A stretch of 64,000 nt of DNA from Mixophyes australis (Eukaryota > Chordata > Amphibia > Anura > Limnodynastidae): the NCBI GenBank assembly GCA_036250195.1, contig JAVHZZ010000009.1, positions 40,391,824 through 40,455,823 on the forward strand, written 5' to 3'. The first letter of the stretch is position 1. Every line of letters starts with the position of its first letter. Shown piece by piece: positions 11,926-22,205 of the stretch. The position numbers and the translations under genes are program-made. Below the pieces are notes generated by a model. It made no database searches, was not told where the DNA came from, and saw nothing but the letters and a program-made list of their open reading frames with translations.

Positions 11926-13815
11926 AATCCTTTTCTTCTTTCTATCCTCTCCCCCATCAACCCGCCACCTGGATCCCAGCACTTTTTACCTCCTTTGCTC
12001 CCTCTCCTATACCACCTTCTCCTACCTTGCTCACCTCTTTAATCAGTACCTCTCCATTGGAATCTTCCCCTCATCCTCTAAACATGCTCTTCTCTCAACA
12101 ATTCTTTTAAAACCCAAACTCAACCCCATCTTGCTCTCTAGCTGTTTCTCCCTATTGCCGCTAATCTACTGGAGCGGATTGCCTGTAACTGACTCACCAG
12201 TTTCCTCTTAGACAGCTTCCTCCTTGATCCTCTCCAATCTGGCTTCTATCCCCTCCACTTCACTGAAACCGTCCTGGACAAAGACACCAATGATCTTCTC
12301 TCGGCTAAATCCAGGGGCCACTTCTTCATGCTCATCCTCCTGGACCTCCCTGTGTCCTTTGACACCATGGATCACCCTCTCCTGCTGAGCACCCCGTATT
12401 CATTTAGCCTCTCTGGCACTGTCCTTGCTTGGGTCACCTACTAGCTCGCCAACTGCTTCTTGTCTGTTTCTACTTCTGGCTTCTACTCACCCCCTCCATC
12501 CTCCCCATACGTGTCCAACATCTCTTCTCCTGATCTTTCCCATTCCCTCCTCTCTCAGGTATCCAGTTGCCTCTCCACCCTTTCCTCCTAGATGTCATCA
12601 CAATTTCTCGAAAATAATATAGCCAAAACTAACCTAATTGTCTTCCCTCCTTTAGATTTTCTTCCCCCATGACTTCTCTATTACTGTCAACAATACCACA
12701 ATCCCATCTGTTCCGCAACTCCATTTCCTGGGTGTCACCCTCGACTCCTCAATCTCCTTTGTCCTCTACATTCAATGTCTTGCCCAATCCTGTCACTTTC
12801 AGCTACTCAACATTGCTCTCATTTGGCCCTTTCTCTCCCAGGATACCACCAAAACTATTTTTCACTCACTGATCATTTCCCGCTTTGACTACTGCAACCT
12901 TCTCCTCACTGGCCTCCCCTGCTCCCATCTCGCTCCCTTTCATTTTATGCTAAATGTGACTGCTAGACTTGTCTTCCTCTCACTCCACTCTTTATATGTC
13001 TCACCTCTTTGCCTAGCCTTACACTGGCTCTGCATCACCTACAGAATCCTCTTCAAACCTTTTCCAACTCCTCACCCTCACCTACAAGGCCCTCGCCTAC
13101 TCCACTGCTCCATACATCTCCAACCTCCTCTCCATGTACACTTCTTCCTGTCCCTTACAATCGGTTAATGACCGTTGCCTCTCCTCCCCTCCATCACAGC
13201 CGACTCCCGAATCCAAGATTTTTCCTGGGCTACCCCCTCTACTGAAATGATTTCCCTGGTTCTATCAGACTCTCCCCTAGTCTGTGCAGCTTCAAACTGT
13301 CATTGAAAACTCACCTATTTTTAAAAGCCTCTTCATTACCATCTCCCTATACTTGGTTACCTCACCCTCTCTCTACCTCCATCCCTCATAACCGCTCCTT
13401 TTGTTCTGATCCCCATTGTGTCTGGTGTCTATTTGCCTTCTCTTTAGGCTGAAAGCTCTTACAAGCAGGGCCCTCTCCCCTCCTGTCTCACAACCTATTA
13501 CTTCTGATCCAGCTACACTGCTCACCTCTTCCTTTCAGCCCTTGTCTCCACCCTGGTTTATCTTTGCACTTCTTTTGGTAGCTTCTATCCTGTTAGCTGT
13601 GCCCACATTTTTGGGCAGAGGTTCTCAGATTGTACTGATTGCATATTGCTCCCCCTCACCCTCCAGCCTTCCTATAACTGAATACTATTAGCTGTTCTGG
13701 GAGCTTTAGGAGTTATAGTGCTACTCTTTTTTTGTTCTGCGCTGTTTTATTATTTGTAATCTGATTGGCGCTGCGGTCACCTCGTGGTGCCATATAAATA
13801 AAGGTTAATAATAAT
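11926..13815 (+). pseudogene. L2-type LINE reverse transcriptase, heavily decayed
   Basis: This stretch aligns by eye with the L2 element at 62950-64000: both carry the sequence around 'agcggattgcctgtaac', 'ctccactt(c/a)actgaaac' and 'accaatgatcttct'. A reverse-transcriptase motif A is readable near 12340-12380 ('[12 protein letters not shown]'), and the later 'HSLIISRFDYCNLLLTG'-like part is near 12865-12925. Frameshifts and stops break it throughout. The 3' UTR starts near 13445 and ends in 'atataaataaaggttaata' at 13790-13810. The upstream endonuclease is absent, so it is 5'-truncated, the usual outcome of target-primed reverse transcription (family knowledge). Confidence 0.85.
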
Positions 13816-14632
13816 AACTTTTAAGAAGAAAGCTCTCTGTAAAAATCCTGGTCTTGCTCCCTTCAACTCTCAAAATTTTCCTTCATTAATCAATTTAACT
13901 GATTGCATGAGGAAAAAAAAATTGGCTATTTTTTGCCGGCCTTATTACAGTGTTTAGTATAGAGGGATGTTATAGGTGATTTAAACAATGTTTTAAAGTC
14001 CATACATCTATCATCAGTGATCGATCGTTCATTGAAAACTATTAAACTATTTTAAAATTCCACCAATATACAGTATGTATATGTATTTTATTAAGAAAGG
14101 GTAGAGACGTCTTCTTATGTGATATAATATCAAGTATCGCTACTTGTGTTAATTTGCAATGGTTTGCAGAATAATTTATCATCAGAACAAAAATCCTAAG
14201 AAATCATAATCACACCACATATAAATGTAATTTAAATGACAGATACTTATTCAAAACCACTCATCTTCCAGGTTCATTGAGCTATAAAAATGACTGCAGA
14301 TAAAATGGTGCATAGTGCTGCTTGTCTGTTATCTGTAATTTAGTAAAGTACTATGAGTGAGTAGCGGACATCATAACCTAGAAAACTGTCTGGGGTGTTC
14401 ACAGATTTGGGTGAGTGGGTTCTAATATGAACTGTCTTTTTTAGTTATGCTCCTATTGTAACCTGCTAACCCTGTATTTAATTTGTAACTGTACTTGATA
14501 TTTTTTTCACATCTACATTTCCTTTTCTGTATGCTTATTCTATGATTTCACTCTTTCCATTTAAATATAGCAATGCATATCACAAATGATGTTAGAATAG
14601 CTTCATGATTACAATGTAGTCTTGTTCTTACA
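13816..14632. other. no gene recognised
   Basis: AT-rich sequence between the L2 remnant and a SINE. No feature is supported. Confidence 0.45.
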
Positions 14633-14640
14633 GTACTGTT

Positions 14641-14952
14641 CATCATCATCATCATCATTTATTTATATAGCACCACTGATTCTGCAGCACTTTACAGAGA
14701 ATATTTGTCACTCACATCAGTCCCTGCCTCATTGGAGCTTAAAGTCTAAATTCCCAAACACACACACATATACACACTCTGAAATACAGACTAGGGTCAA
14801 TTTGATAGCAGCCAATGAACCTACCAGTATGTTTTTGGAGTGTGGTAGGAAACTGGAGCACCCAGAGGAAACCCATGCAAACTCCACACAGATAAGGCCA
14901 TGGTCGGGAATTGAAGGCAGAAGTGCTAGCCTCTAAGTTACTGTGCTGTCCC
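14641..14952 (-). mobile_element. tRNA-headed SINE with (ATC)n tail
   Basis: Same family as 213-528, same orientation. The tail (read on the plus strand) is an ATC run at 14641-14657 followed by 'tttatttatatagcaccact'; the tRNA-like head ends at 14952. The 7-mer gtactgt flanks it at 14633-14639 and 14956-14962 and is a likely target duplication with small offsets. The copy is slightly shortened near its B-box (14905-14925). Confidence 0.88.
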
Positions 14953-14962
14953 ATTGTACTGT

Positions 14963-15694
14963 AAAAAAAAAATGATTCTACTTATAGAGACCCAAGCAAA
15001 AAAGGGTGCAGCACATTTAATTTTGCACAAATGTACTTATTGGCTGCACAACAAGGTGTTTAACCACTTTCCAGTTTTTGGAACTGTCCCAACAAAATGG
15101 TCTTTGTGTCTTTTTGTGGATTGTGTGTCCGGCTAGAAATGCTTATGGGGAAAACAGTAGTAACCTCAAAGTCCCCCTTCATAATTTAAAGTTTTACATC
15201 TTTCTACTAAAATGCAGAGGGTCCGCGCATAATTACCGTTACTAAGGCAATTGCTGTGCATTATTACCGCTACTAAGCTGCAAGCAAAAATCTGTGTTAA
15301 AATTAATGTAGGTAATTGTATCTCCCCCAAGTATACTGTGAAAAGTACCCTCTACAAACCTTAGGCCAAATGCATATACAAATATCATATAACAAAGCAT
15401 ATAGTCACCCAAGACACCAAAACTCATCCAAGCCCAAGCATCATCTCCTGCTCCACCATTTCTTTGTGGTTTGGATTCCATAAGACACCACACATGGCTC
15501 CATCTTATTTAAGCAATCATTATTACATTATCTTCTCCCAGTTTTCTAGTTGCTGTGTTGACTTTTCCTATTTACTACCTTATCGCTTGGAGAAGCTGAT
15601 GAAAAGCACAGAGTGCCTTCTGAAAACCAAATTGGTGGACATATTAGTGGATTTTGGACTGCTTCCATACAATACAATAATAAAATTCAAATGC
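14963..15694. other. no gene recognised
   Basis: No coding region or repeat boundary was found between the SINE and the hAT element starting at 15703. Confidence 0.45.
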
Positions 15695-16411
15695 CAATAA
15701 ATTAGAGATGGGCGGGCTCGGTTTCCCGAAAATCGAGCCCACCAGAACTTAGGGTATCCGAGCCGGCTCAGTGCTATCGCGCGTGTTCAGGCATGAAAAC
15801 TAGGCAAAACGTCAAAATCATTGCATTGTAGGATCTCGTGAGACTTTCATTATATGAATAATGCCTGAAAACGAGATCCGGCGCCACTTCACAGAGAGAC
15901 ACTGAATGGGTAGCAGGGTTCTTAGCAGTCTCCAGTGCAGTTAGGCAGCATTATTAATGCAATGGAAAGAAAAGTGTTGGCAGTGTTCTTCCAAGTCTTC
16001 AGTGACATTGTTCTGTGCCAGAGCTCACCCAAAAATAGAAGAATGAGAATGTAATAGGCTGGCATTGTTGTTCACAGAGCTCACAGAGAAACAGAAAGGT
16101 TAACAACAGTGTTCTTGTCACTCTTCAGTCTCAGTGTCATTGCCTACACCGGCGGTTCCCAAAGTGTGCGCCGCGGTTCCCAGGGGTGCAGCGGTGCTGT
16201 CACTGGGGTGCCGCGGGCCAGCCCTAGAAAAAAGAAAGCAAACAGAAACTTACCAATCCGCGCGGCGCTAGGACCCAGCAGCCTTCTCTCTCCCGCAGCT
16301 GTCACTGAATATCGACGTCAGTGACAGCTGCGCGAAAGAGGAGGCTGCAGGGTCCTAGCGCCGCGCCGATTGGTAAGTTTCTGTTTGCTTTCTTTTTTTC
16401 TATAGCTGGCG

Positions 16412-18900
16412 CGGGGCAGAGGAGGAGGACAGAGAGCAGAGGAGGGGGACAGAGAGCAGAGGAGGAGGGCGGATGGCAGAGGAGGGGGACAGAGAGCAGA
16501 GGAGAGGGACAGAGAGCAGAGGAGGAGGGCATATGGCAGAGGAGGGGGACAGATGGCAGAGGAGGGGGTCAGATGGCAGAGGAGGGGGACAGAGAGCAGA
16601 GGAGGAGGGCAGATGGCAAAGGAGGGGGACAGATGGCAGAGGAGGGGGTCAGATGGCAGAGGAGGGGGTCAGATGGCAAAGGAGGGGGACAGATGGCAGA
16701 GGAGGGGGACAGATGGCAGAGGAGAGGGTCAGATGGCAGAGGAGGGGGTCAGATGGCAGAGGAGGAGGGCAGATGGCAGAGGAGGGGGACAGATTGCAGA
16801 GGAGGGGGACAGAGAGCAGAGGAGGAGGGCAGATGGCAGAGGAGGGGGACAGAGAGCAGAGGAGGGGGACAGAGAGCAGAGGAGGAGGACAGATGGCAGA
16901 GCAGGGGAACAGAGAGCAGAGGAGGGGACAGAGAGCAGAGGAGGGGGACAGAGAGCAGAGGAGGAGGACAGATGGCAGAGGAGGGGGACAGAGAGCAGAG
17001 GAGGGGGACAGAGAGCAGAGGAGGAGGGCAGATGGCAGAGGAGGGGGACAGAGGGCAGATGAGGGGGACAGATGGCAGAGGAGGGGGACAGAGAGCAGAG
17101 GAGGGGGACAGAGAGCAGAGGAGGAGGGCAGATGGCAGAGGAGAGGGACAGAGAGCAGAGGAGGGGGACAGATGGCAGAGGAAGGGGACAGAGAGCAGAG
17201 GAGGGGGACAGAGAGCAGAGGAGGGGGACAGAGAGCAGAGGAGGAGGACAGATGGCAGAGGAGGGGGACAGAGAGCAGAGGAGGGGGACAGAGAGCAGAG
17301 GAGGGGGACAGAGAGCAGAGGAGGAGGGCAGATGGCAGAGGAGGGGGACAGAGAGCAGAGGAGGGGGACAGATGGCAGAGGAGGGGGACAGAGAGCAGAG
17401 GAGGGGGACAGAGAGCAGAGGAGGAAGGCAGATGGCAGAGGAGGGGGACAGAGAGCAGAGGAGGGGGACAGATGGCAGAGGAGGGGGACAGATGGCAGAG
17501 GAGGTGGACAGAGAGCAGAGGAGGGGACAGAGAGCAGAGGAGGGGACAGAGAGCAGAGGAGGGGGACAGATGGCAGAGGAGGGGGACAGAGAGCAGAGGA
17601 GGGGGACAGAGAGCAGAGGAGGAGGGCAGATGGCAGAGGAGGGGGACAGAGAGCAGAGGAGGGGGTCAGATGGCAGAGGAGGGGGACAGAGAGCAGAGGA
17701 GGAGGGCAGATGGCAAAGGAGGGGGACAGATGGCAGAGGAGGGGGTCAGATGGCAGAGGAGGGGGTCAGATGGCAAAGGAGGGGGACAGATGGCAGAGGA
17801 GGGGGACAGATGGCAGAGGAGGGGGTCAGATGGCAGAGGAGGGGGTCAGATGGCAGAGGAGGAGGGCAGATGGCAGAGGAGGGGGACAGATTGCAGAGGA
17901 GGGGGACAGAGAGCAGAGGAGGAGGGCAGATGGCAGAGGAGGGGGACAGAGAGCAGAGGAGGGGGACAGAGAGCAGAGGAGGAGGACAGATGGCAGAGGA
18001 GGGGGACAGAGAGCAGAGGAGGGGACAAAGAGCAGAGGAGGGGGACAGAGAGCAGAGGAGGAGGACAGATGGCAGAGGAGGGGGACAGATGGCAGAGGAG
18101 GGGGACAGATGGCAGAGGAGGTGGACAGAGAGCAGAGGAGGGGACAGAGAGCAGAGGAGGGGACAGAGAGCAGAGGAGGGGGACAGATGGCAGAGGAGGG
18201 GGACAGAGAGCAGATGAGGGGGACAGAGAGCAGAGGAGGAGGGCAGATGGCAGAGGAGGGGGACAGAGAGCAGAGGAGGGGGTCAGATGGCAGAGGAGGG
18301 GACAGAGAGCAGAGGGGGGGGACAGAGAGCAGAGGAGGAGGGCATATGGCAGAGGAGGGGGCAGATGGCAGAGGAGGGGGTCAGATGGCAGAGGAGGGGG
18401 ACAGAGAGCAGAGGAGGAGGGCAGATGGCAAAGGAGGGGGACAGATGGCAGAGGAGGGGGTCAGATGGCAAAGGAGGGGGTCAGATGGCAGAGGAGGGGG
18501 ACAGAGAGCAGAGGAGGGGGTCAGATGGCAGAGGAGGGGACAGAGAGCAGAGGAGGGGGACAGAGAGCAGAGGAGGAGGGCATATGGCAGAGGAGGGGGA
18601 CAGATGGCAGAGGAGGGGGTCAGATGGCAGAGGAGGGGGACAGAGAGCAGAGGAGGAGGGCAGATGGCAAAGGAGGGGGACAGATGGCAGAGGAGGGAGT
18701 CAGATGGCAAAGGAGGGGGTCAGGTGGCAGAGGAGGGGGACAGAGAGCAGAGGAGGAGGGCAGGTTGCAGAGGAGGGGACAGAGAGCAGAGGAGGAGGGC
18801 AAATGGCAGAGGAGGAGGGCAGATGGCAGAGGAGGGTGTCAACATGAGAGAGGGCAGAGGAGGGTGACAGCGTGAGAGAGGGCAGAGGAGGGGACAGAGG
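16412..18900. repeat. 20-bp G-rich minisatellite, about 120 units
   Basis: The unit 'cagaggagggggacagagag' alternates with variants ending gcagatgg, acagatgg or tcagatgg, plus occasional 19-bp units. Higher-order duplication is visible: the rare words 'agatggcaaa' and 'agattgcaga' recur at an exact offset of 1097 bp (16611/17708 and 16791/17888), and the stretch 16600-16940 matches 17697-18037. The plus strand is almost all purine. Because 20 is not a multiple of 3 and the unit has no stop in any phase, all three plus-strand frames stay open for up to 848 codons and spell the same repeated peptide; these are not genes. Confidence 0.97.
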
Positions 18901-18919
18901 GCAGAGGGGGCAACGTTAG

Positions 18920-19118
18920 AGAGGGCAGTGTGCCTGGATGCAGAGGGGGCAGTGTGCCTGGATGCAGAGGGGCAGTGTGCCTGGATGCAGAGGGGGCAGT
19001 GTGCCTGGATGCAGAGGGGGCAGTGTGCCTGGTTGCAGAGGGGGCAGTGTGCCTGGTTGCAGAGGGGGCAGTGTGCCTGGATGCAGAGGGGGCAGAGTGT
19101 CTGGATGCAGAGGGGCAT
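18920..19118. repeat. 24-bp minisatellite, about 8 units
   Basis: The unit is close to 'ggcagtgtgcctggatgcag' plus aggg. Two units have 'ggttgcag' and one has 'gcagagtgtctgg'. It directly follows the decaying edge of the 20-bp array inside the same non-autonomous hAT. Frames through it are low-complexity artefacts. Confidence 0.95.
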
Positions 19119-19738
19119 TTTTGCATACAACTAAATAAGTATTTCTGTCGTGACCTAAATACTGATTACAATTTTTTGACCCAACCACTTCTAAAACAGG
19201 ACTGCTCAGTAATTATTTTGGAGGGGTGCCTTGAAAAAATTTGGAGACTCTAAGGGTGTCACGAACTGCAAAAGTTTGGGAACCACTGGCCTACACAGAA
19301 ACAAAAATGAAAGGAGGGACATAATAGAAATTTTGAAATATGAAGAAAAGTACTAGAACACGATGATATGTACTGATGGAACTAGATTCAGAGGAAATTG
19401 GAGAAAAACTAGATATATTCTTTCTCAGCTACATCCCAGCACCTGCAATCTACAGTCTCCATTCTCATCTTCATCAGTGTGTACATCATTATTGCTCACA
19501 CAATATTAATTATTCCATGCTGTAAGACTATATTACAGAAGTCTCTGTACTTTGATGTAATTGCCAGCAAAGGACTTTCTCATGGAATTTGTAGTACATA
19601 TTAAGCCAAAGCTGTCACGGTTTTGGGGCAATTCTTTTAGACCAGAGCAGATGTTGAAATGTTGTGCAGACTCAGGTATCACCACCACTGGGTCTCTTGG
19701 TAAAGCTAATTTTTTCCTAGCTGCAGTCACAATAGAAA

Positions 19739-20510
19739 TGTCACGAGCCGCGGCGCTACTCACAGCCGCCGCGGCTCGCTTCCTACCTGCTCCAGTGTCC
19801 CGGCCGTCACCATGACGACCGGGACGTCACTTCCCCTTCCTACCTGGCCGTTGCCAATACAACGGCCGGACGCCTGTCACATAGCGCTGCGTCCCGGCGC
19901 TGTTGGAAGCCGGGGGCATGCGCAAAAGTGGACACAGCCTGTGGGCTAATTAGGGGACTAGTTACAGGCATTAGCCTGCATCTGGGTGCACCTATCAGGG
20001 ACTAGCCCTGATTGGTCTGGTGCTATGTTTCTCATTAGTCTGCAGGGGTGCATGTAAGTTTTGATTGGGCCAACTATGTATTTAAGGCAATGAGGTCTGC
20101 TGCCTCATTGCCGGTTATAGCGTTCTGTCCTCAGTCCTGCTGCCTGCTTGTGCTATCCATTTAGGTTCCTGTTACCTTAGATTTGACCACCCGTGTTTGA
20201 CCCCTGCTTGTTATTGGACCTTGACCCTTCTCTTCTGACCTTGACCTTTTGCCTGGAATTCGAATTTCGCTTCTCTGCCTGTGAGTTGGACCCTTTGCTT
20301 GCCCTTGGATATTGCTTCTGTGCCTGTGACCTTTGGACCTTGGATTTCTCTTATACTACAGTCCACCAATCACTCCACTTCTGGGAAACTCCTTTAAGTC
20401 AGTATACGCTACTCGACCCTCAGTCGTCCCCACCACTAGGGGCTCCAGCGAACACCTGGCCTTCTGAGTAGTTCCCGAGTTTCACTGTACTGACTTGGGA
20501 GTTCCTAACA
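19739..20510 (+). mobile_element. solo LTR, Gypsy-like
   Basis: The 772-bp segment starts TGTCACGAGC and ends GTTCCTAACA (TG...CA) and is flanked by the perfect 5-bp duplication AGAAA (19734-19738 and 20511-20515). The hAT coding relic reads on across it, confirming the insertion. It has a GC-rich first third, a TATA-like 'atgtatttaagg' near 20077 and a long pyrimidine-biased stretch of 'ttgacc' words. The LTR at 47900-48464 has the same kind of start, pyrimidine-rich part and a related end ('ccaccac...gaacacctgg'). No internal retroelement genes are next to it, so it is a recombined solo LTR. Assigning it to Gypsy is inference. Confidence 0.85.
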
Positions 20511-21116
20511 AGAAACAGAAGGAATATACCTAGTGGTGTCATGTACCACTTGAGCTGTCAACTGGCTGACCAGCAACTCATTGCATCTCTTGAGATATGT
20601 GTTATTTGGAAATAAACATAACACATAACTCTTAAACCTAGGGTCAAGCACAATCGCCAACATGTAGTGATCAGATTTAAAAATGTTGATAACTCTTAGA
20701 TCCTGGCAAACCGAATAAAGTACTTGATCTACCAGTCTAATATTCACAAATGTTTTTTCCACAACTCTAATTAAGGGAATCAAGGTAGCTGTGCTGAACT
20801 CACTTCACAGTAGACTTTTTATATTACTTTCAGGACCATAATTAACACTGAAATTATTCTCCACTGCGCTGGACAAAATACATTCCCCCTTTTTTCATGG
20901 GTTGTAGAGTAAGCGTGGATGGCCTACGCTGTTCCTCCATCCACTTAAGAATACAAAGGGTGGAATTCCACGTTGTTACCACCTCCTGCTTCAGTTGGTG
21001 ACAGGGCAAATTGTATTATTGTGTTAGCAGCTGCAATCTCCTACATGCTGTTGGAGAATGGGGGTAAAGTCCAGAAATGTTTCCAGCCACAGACAGCATC
21101 TCCTGCACATCCCTGT

Positions 21117-21391
21117 CATCATCTTCATCAGCAGCAGCTATTTATATAGCGCCAAAAATTGCACTGCGCTGTACAGAGAAGATGAGAACTAAGCAGAAAC
21201 CATTATAAGTTATGTTAGTTATGTAGATAGTTATAAGATATAGTTATAAGTTATGTTAGCTCACATCAGTCCCTAAGCCATTTGGAGCTAACAGTCTAAA
21301 ACCCTAACATAGACACACACACACATACGCAGCCAGTTAAACGACTAGTATGTTTTAGGACTGTGGAAGAACACCGCAAAGGCACCGTGCT
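21117..21391 (-). mobile_element. tRNA-headed SINE, diverged
   Basis: Same family as 213-528. The tail side 'tatttatatagcgcc' is at 21140, the middle contains a locally expanded 'agttataagttatgtta' stretch (21205-21260), and the head is eroded: after 'gtatgttttaggactgtgg' only a short 'caccgtgctgc' remains. It is inserted in the second hAT element. Confidence 0.8.
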
Positions 21392-22205
21392 GCAAGGTCT
21401 TGCATTGTCATTACTGAAGTTACAAGAAGATGCCTCAAGGAAAGTTGCAGAACTAGCACTCATACAGAAAAGCCTGACTCTTTCCTTGCCACTGTGTGTG
21501 TAATGGCATGTTGGAAATTTTTTTCTGCAGTTAACTTTGCCTTGATTACAAGTGTTTTTTAGTTTACCAAGGTAAATTGTGTTTTTTTATATTTTGGTTT
21601 CCCTCACTTTAAAAACACTATGCACCTCAGTCTTTAACATAGGCTTTAGCAGATGACGTAGAGGCATTCCTATCATCATGGCTGGTGCCAGCAGCTGCTT
21701 GGTGCTCCTGGTCTGCTCTCGACTGATGTGAATCCATATCGATGGCACAGTACAATGTCACTACACTTTAAAGAACACTGCCAGGCCTATTAATAATGCT
21801 ATGGCACAATACAATGTGAGTGGAGACTTTGAAAAATAAATTCAAGGCCGATTGCTTCTGTTGAAGCAGTGAACACTGGCAACTATTTTGGGGGTGAGCT
21901 ATGGCTTCGTCTTTTGGGCGAAAATATATGAAAATCATATTGTGACCTGTGGGGTACTAACAATTGACTGGAAATGACTGGAAATTAGTGTTATTGAGGT
22001 TAATAATAACGTAGATACAAAATAATAGTTAAATTATGTGATTTTAGCCAAAAAAATAGCATTTTGGCCAAAAAAGCAAAACAAAACCAAAACCAAAACA
22101 CGCGAGGGCAGTTTTGGCAAAACCAAAACCAAAACCCCAAAGGTAATCCAGATCCAAAACCAAAAACGAAACACGGGGGAATCAGTGAGCATCTCTACAA
22201 TAAAT

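Larger units (their letters stand above)
16150..19288. mobile_element. non-autonomous hAT filled with minisatellites
   Basis: The 8-bp target duplication GCCTACAC (16142-16149 and 19289-19296) bounds it. The left end reads 'cggcggttcccaaagtg' and the right end 'aaagtttgggaaccactg', an inverted repeat of the CAGNGGTTCCCAAA type common to Charlie-like hAT elements (family knowledge). Between them are 250 bp of unique, partly palindromic sequence (the 'gcgcggcgctagg' region near 16260 and its complement near 16355), a 2.5-kb array of 20-bp units and a 24-bp array. It encodes no transposase. It is inserted inside the 5' flank of the larger hAT, whose sequence resumes at 19297. Confidence 0.9.
19440..21760 (-). 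pseudogene. hAT BED-type transposase, scattered remnants
   Basis: On the minus strand, 21760-21460 matches the N-terminal region of the 2773-7260 transposase (the 'TGCCATTxxACGA' stretch and acidic/Ser segment). 20783-20516 reads 'DHYMLAIVLDPRFKSYVLCL', which corresponds to 'EEYILATVLDTRFKAYVVSL' in the first copy. 19738-19440 holds the linker before the dimerisation region. The BED finger and most of the catalytic core are missing or unreadable. A solo LTR interrupts it at 19739-20510 and a SINE at 21117-21391. It cannot encode a protein. Confidence 0.8.
15703..22197 (-). mobile_element. hAT DNA transposon with flipped core and three nested insertions
   Basis: The perfect 8-bp repeat CAATAAAT at 15695-15702 and 22198-22205 bounds it, and both ends start TAGAGATG when read inward. 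The transposase relic inside is on the minus strand. The right end (about 21950-22190) is homologous to the 3'-side end of the 2773-7260 element, but here it sits on the N-terminal side of the transposase. The 5'-type flank occurs in inverted copies at 15925-16030 and 21740-21830. Nested insertions are the non-autonomous hAT at 16150-19288, the solo LTR at 19739-20510 and the SINE at 21117-21391. Without them the element is about 2.3 kb, so much of the transposase is deleted. Confidence 0.87.

Noticed and set aside
11919..13691. Several Pro/Ser-rich frames of 60-90 codons
   Set aside because: They are out-of-frame readings of the pyrimidine-rich L2 relic.
16321..18875. Very long open frames (up to 848 codons) on the plus strand
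   Set aside because: They run entirely through the 20-bp minisatellite; all three frames are open and give the same low-complexity peptide, so this is an artefact of a stop-free repeat unit.
16412..19118. CRISPR-like regular repeats
   Set aside because: Units are head to tail without unique spacers, and the surroundings are a vertebrate-type hAT element.
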